From positions 1 to 45,778 of the forward strand of contig JAKQKW010000169.1 in assembly GCA_029560455.1 (NCBI GenBank): a stretch of 45,778 bases of DNA, in the 5' to 3' direction. This stretch comes from Candidatus Rifleibacteriota bacterium. Lineage in GTDB: Bacteria > Riflebacteria > Ozemobacteria > Ozemobacterales > Ozemobacteraceae. The notes beneath the pieces are model-generated. The model was not told where the DNA came from, did no database searches, and worked only from the letters and a program-made list of their open reading frames with translations. A program made the position numbers and the translations under genes. The first letter of the stretch is position 1. Every line of letters begins with the position of its first letter. Shown here piece after piece: positions 43,046 through 45,778 of the stretch.

Positions 43046-43561
43046 TTACCAGGCAAAGTCGTGACGGGTGGGGTAATTGAATTTGTGTTCATACTGCCAG
43101 GGTGAATTCTTTTTCGGGCAGAAAACCTTGTGAACGCTGGCTGAAATCATGGTGTCGCGGGGCAACCCCTTGAGCGCCATAGCGCTCGAACCGCGCGGAT
43201 AAAAAAGCCAGACAGCAGTCGTATAAGGCCGCATGCCGCCGTTGACGATCTGCACGAAACGCTCGCTGAAGAGTCTGTGCTTACCTTCGTCAGCTGTGAA
43301 CTCGACATCGATGAAAGCACGGGTGATTACTTCTGGCGAATTATTGAAGACCCGTATCTTGATAAAAGGGTCGTAATTTGCCCTCGAGTATGGGTCGGCG
43401 GCAAACTCGACCGTAATGATTTCAAGCAGGGCCGGGTCGACAAAGCCCGTAGAAGTATCTTCTTTGACCTCGTCAGCCGAAACCTCTGCCCTGGAAAACA
43501 GAAAAACCGCCAGACCGCACAAAATTGCGCAAAACAACAAAGTTCGCATCGTTTTTAACAT
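43046..43561 (-). CDS. Exported protein of unknown function
   Basis: 171 residues. A signal peptide (~5-28) ends near EVSA. The mature part has a beta-rich, Ig-like feel (FIKIRVFNNSPEVITRAFIDVEFTA, RPYTTAVWLFYPRG), as in domains describing extracytoplasmic beta-sandwiches. No catalytic motif and one Cys only in the mature chain (VFCPKK). ATG 43561 has AGG seven bases upstream; ATG 43549 is an alternative. Transcribed away from the metalloprotease gene. Not recognised. Confidence 0.7.
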   Translation of the reverse strand: MLKTMRTLLFCAILCGLAVFLFSRAEVSADEVKEDTSTGFVDPALLEIITVEFAADPYSRANYDPFIKIRVFNNSPEVITRAFIDVEFTADEGKHRLFSERFVQIVNGGMRPYTTAVWLFYPRGSSAMALKGLPRDTMISASVHKVFCPKKNSPWQYEHKFNYPTRHDFAW

Positions 43562-43724
43562 TTTTTGCCTGCAATACTGAATAAATGAGATTACCCGCCA
43601 CCTTTATCGACTCATCTGCAACCTTTATTAACCGATGTATATCAGGCACCGGCGAAAAACTGCCCGGCCTCGACAGCCTGCCGTTTTTCCATTAAATCTG
43701 CTTATTGTTGCTGCCCGGATATGG

Positions 43725-43753
43725 TTTCGGGATGTCGGTTTTTCGGGTATAAT
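43725..43753 (+). promoter_or_regulatory. Possible promoter of the metalloprotease gene
   Basis: A perfect TATAAT at 43748-43753, with a poor -35 (TTTCGG at 43725-43730) at 17 bases. The ATG is 25 bases downstream. Confidence 0.45.
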
Positions 43754-43777
43754 TATCGGGTAGCGGAGAAAAATAAA

Positions 43778-45622
43778 ATGTACACCAGAAAACTTTTCGG
43801 TCTGTCTTTGCTCGCAGGTCTGACTTTTGCAGGCCTTACGGTCGCCCGACCGGCTTTTGCCGACCTGACGCACCGCATAGACGCCACCCACATCCTCGCA
43901 CGCGAATACGAACTGCCGAAACAGGGCATTGGTGCCGCTGCGGGAGTCGCTTACGCCGACGGGCAGACCGATATCAGAAGAGTGCGCCGTACAGCCGCCC
44001 CGAAACAGCTCGGGCAGAAAGAAACCTTCTGGACCAACAACATCGCCAGCGGCAAGTTCGAACAGATAACCGCTACCCTGCGCGCCATCGGCAAGCATTG
44101 TCATGTATTCGTGCAAGACACACAGACCGTCGACCAATCGGCCATTACCCGTATTCAGAAGCAGTTTGACGAGCAGATTTACCCGGTCAATACCGGCCAT
44201 TTCGGCAGCGAGAACAAACCCGGCCTCGATGGTGACCCACGCATCACCCTGCTGATGCTCGACATCCAGGATGGCTACACCAACCCCAACGACGGCTACG
44301 TTGCCGGCTATTTCTTTGCCGGTGACCAGATGCTGCAGTCTGAGTTCGAAAGCCACAGCAAAGTTAAGAGCAACGAACGCGAGATTCTCTACCTCGACAC
44401 CTACCCCTGCGACCCGAAAGCCTCCGATTACCTCGAAATCGTCGCCCATGAGTTTCAGCACATGATTCACCATAATCTTGACCGCGACGAAGTCACCTGG
44501 GTAAACGAGGGCTGCTCGCAGATCGCCCCGGTATTCTGCGGTTTTCGCCCGCCTGGCCACTACAAGCTTCTCAAAGATGACCCTGACCGCAGTTTGAATA
44601 ACTGGGCAAAATGGAACCCGATGCCGGATTACGGTCAGGTCTACCTCTGGAACCAGTTCATCGTCGATCACTGCCTGCCCGATGCCGCCAGCCGTTCCGG
44701 CTTTTTCAAAACCCTCGTCGCCGGCAAAAAGAAGAGTATCGGCGGCTATATCAATGCTCTCAAGGGTATCAACCGCAGCTTTTCAGATACCTTCACCGAC
44801 TTTTCGATCGCCAACCGCATCAACGACCCGCGGCTTGCCAAAGGTCGCTACGCCTATCGACAGAGCGCACTCAAAAAGTTCAGACTGCCGCCGACCAAAC
44901 ATGTTAAGACTTTTCCGCAGAAAGTCAGCGATTCAGTTTACGTCTGGGGCTCAGACTCGATCTTTGCCGACATTTCGAACGTGGCCAGCCGCCTGAAAAT
45001 CTCTTTCAGCGGTTACCGCCGTTCGATCGGCCCGACTCAGCCATATTTCAGACTTGCCGCCATCCTGCAGGACTCAACCAGCATTCAGCCGCCAAAAATA
45101 ACCTTTTTCAACCTCGACGTTAATCCGGCCGATAAAAACCGGCTGATCGGTTCGATCGAAGTGAACTGTGACGGCAGCTACGACGCTCTCAACATAGTTG
45201 TCATGGCGCTTGCCCCCGAAGAAATCGATGATGCCACCTACATGCCCGCCTCGGGCTTTATTTATGACCTCAACTTCGAGGTTACCGAGGCAATCGCCAA
45301 CGCCAGCCGCGGCACCCATAACCTCGACATGAACGCCTTCATCGAAGCGGTTAACAACGCCGCCAGTGATTACTCGGTCGCCAACATCAGAATGCGCGAG
45401 CATTATGCCAATCTGCTGATCAGAACCGTCAAACGCGATATCGAAATGGGGTCACTGACCACCGTCGATTCATTCATCGAATCAGCCTCAGGCAACCAGC
45501 ATCTGGCGCCATTTGCCCGCGACATTTCGGGTATGCTGCTGTTTTTCCGCAATCAGCAGAGCAGCGTTTTCTCTGACGAAGATCTGCAGAACCGCATCGA
45601 AATGCTCGGCACCTTCAAATGA
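43778..45622 (+). CDS. Secreted HEFQH zinc metalloprotease (hyicolysin/M30-like)
   Basis: About 614 residues. The open frame begins at 43721, but ATG 43778 has GGAG upstream and starts directly with a signal peptide (RKLFGLSLLAGLTFAGL, cleavage near AFA/DL), so it is the likely start. The catalytic site is HEFQH (His224, Glu225, His228) with a third ligand Glu244 in WVNEG, a gluzincin arrangement like that of M30 hyicolysin-type peptidases. The region after it (~260-420) completes the peptidase lobe, and the C-terminus is beta-rich then helical (~500-614). Expected role: extracellular or periplasmic protein breakdown. Its stop abuts the convergent fragment at 45623. Confidence 0.88.
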   Translation: MYTRKLFGLSLLAGLTFAGLTVARPAFADLTHRIDATHILAREYELPKQGIGAAAGVAYADGQTDIRRVRRTAAPKQLGQKETFWTNNIASGKFEQITATLRAIGKHCHVFVQDTQTVDQSAITRIQKQFDEQIYPVNTGHFGSENKPGLDGDPRITLLMLDIQDGYTNPNDGYVAGYFFAGDQMLQSEFESHSKVKSNEREILYLDTYPCDPKASDYLEIVAHEFQHMIHHNLDRDEVTWVNEGCSQIAPVFCGFRPPGHYKLLKDDPDRSLNNWAKWNPMPDYGQVYLWNQFIVDHCLPDAASRSGFFKTLVAGKKKSIGGYINALKGINRSFSDTFTDFSIANRINDPRLAKGRYAYRQSALKKFRLPPTKHVKTFPQKVSDSVYVWGSDSIFADISNVASRLKISFSGYRRSIGPTQPYFRLAAILQDSTSIQPPKITFFNLDVNPADKNRLIGSIEVNCDGSYDALNIVVMALAPEEIDDATYMPASGFIYDLNFEVTEAIANASRGTHNLDMNAFIEAVNNAASDYSVANIRMREHYANLLIRTVKRDIEMGSLTTVDSFIESASGNQHLAPFARDISGMLLFFRNQQSSVFSDEDLQNRIEMLGTFK

Positions 45623-45778
45623 TCAGGCGTCGACCTCGATTCTGATTCTGAATGTTGAGCCGTCGCTCGACTCACTCACATTGCTGACCGAACCGAGCTG
45701 GCCGGCTTTTTCCCTGATCGCTTCGCGGTAAACGTCTTTCAACACGGCATTTACTGCAGCCCTGGCTTTTACTGCCAG
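45623..45778 (-). CDS. C-terminal fragment of an unrecognised protein (window edge)
   Basis: An open frame of 51 codons that enters from the right edge and ends with TGA at 45623-45625, directly after the metalloprotease stop. It reads LAVKARAAVNAVLKDVYREA, then a Ser-rich turn, then TFRIRIEVDA before the stop: a helix followed by a final beta strand. Too short to assign a family. Codon use and pattern are like its neighbours. Confidence 0.55.
   Translation of the reverse strand: MAVKARAAVNAVLKDVYREAIREKAGQLGSVSNVSESSDGSTFRIRIEVDA

Noticed and set aside
43721..43777. The upstream extension of the metalloprotease frame
   Set aside because: It places 19 polar residues before a good signal peptide; ATG 43778 has its own GGAG site and lies just after a TATAAT element.
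1..45778. CRISPR arrays, tRNA or rRNA genes, insertion sequences, prophage
   Set aside because: No direct-repeat arrays, cloverleaf-like segments, transposase or integrase motifs were found by reading; a tRNA or profile search would be needed to exclude small RNAs.

Overview
This is a bacterial chromosomal window of moderate GC content with dense coding. Prepilin-like proteins, several lipoproteins and signal peptides, an ECF sigma factor and large multi-membrane signalling proteins point to a Gram-negative, diderm-type bacterium. I cannot assign the phylum from sequence alone. The style (many class III cyclases, HEAT and ankyrin proteins, pseudopilin clusters) would suit a poorly cultured lineage such as Riflebacteria or a spirochaete relative, but that is a guess. 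I found no tRNA, rRNA, CRISPR array, phage or transposase.

Layout. 1-1055 (-): histidinol-phosphate aminotransferase, cut by the window edge. 1284-14688 (+): a five-gene overlapping operon of a membrane-anchored ankyrin protein and four ~1000-residue membrane cyclases (here A1, B1, A2, B2). 14761-16785 (-): urocanate hydratase. 16930-19020 (+): a canonical Cache-HAMP cyclase. 19024-19875 (-): a methyltransferase. 20043-21308 (-): an unrecognised protein and a 41-residue ORF. 21489-22499 (+): an exported EEP-family phosphodiesterase. 22483-28418 (-): a second cyclase operon (B3, A3). 28563-30039: a Sel1 lipoprotein and a DHH phosphoesterase. 30201-33480 (+): three pseudopilin-type genes. 33564-35343 (+): a lipoprotein and a zinc-finger/FecR anti-sigma-like protein. 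35384-38427 (-): a HEAT protein and an ECF sigma factor. 38469-40817 (-): a GAF-GAF-PAS cyclase of the Anabaena CyaB1 type. 40997-42964 (+): an amidohydrolase fused to a CYTH domain. The end holds a secreted protein, a secreted HEFQH metalloprotease and an edge fragment. The only gap near 300 bases that lacks a long gene (21168-21488) holds the 41-residue ORF.

Main result. The six large membrane cyclases come as three adjacent pairs, and within each pair the catalytic residues are lost reciprocally. The A members (A1, A2, A3) have lost one or both metal-binding aspartates but keep the base-contact Lys and Thr and the transition-state Asn and Arg. The B members (B1, B2, B3) keep both metal aspartates but have lost the transition-state Arg and, in B1 and B2, also the Asn. 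This is the division of labour of the C1 and C2 halves of mammalian membrane adenylyl cyclase, here split between separate, translationally coupled genes. The inference is that each pair forms an obligate heterodimer with one active site, controlled by up to four periplasmic sensor domains. Two complete cyclases in the same window act as internal controls, because they keep all six residues. No cyclic-nucleotide phosphodiesterase or CRP-like receptor is visible here.
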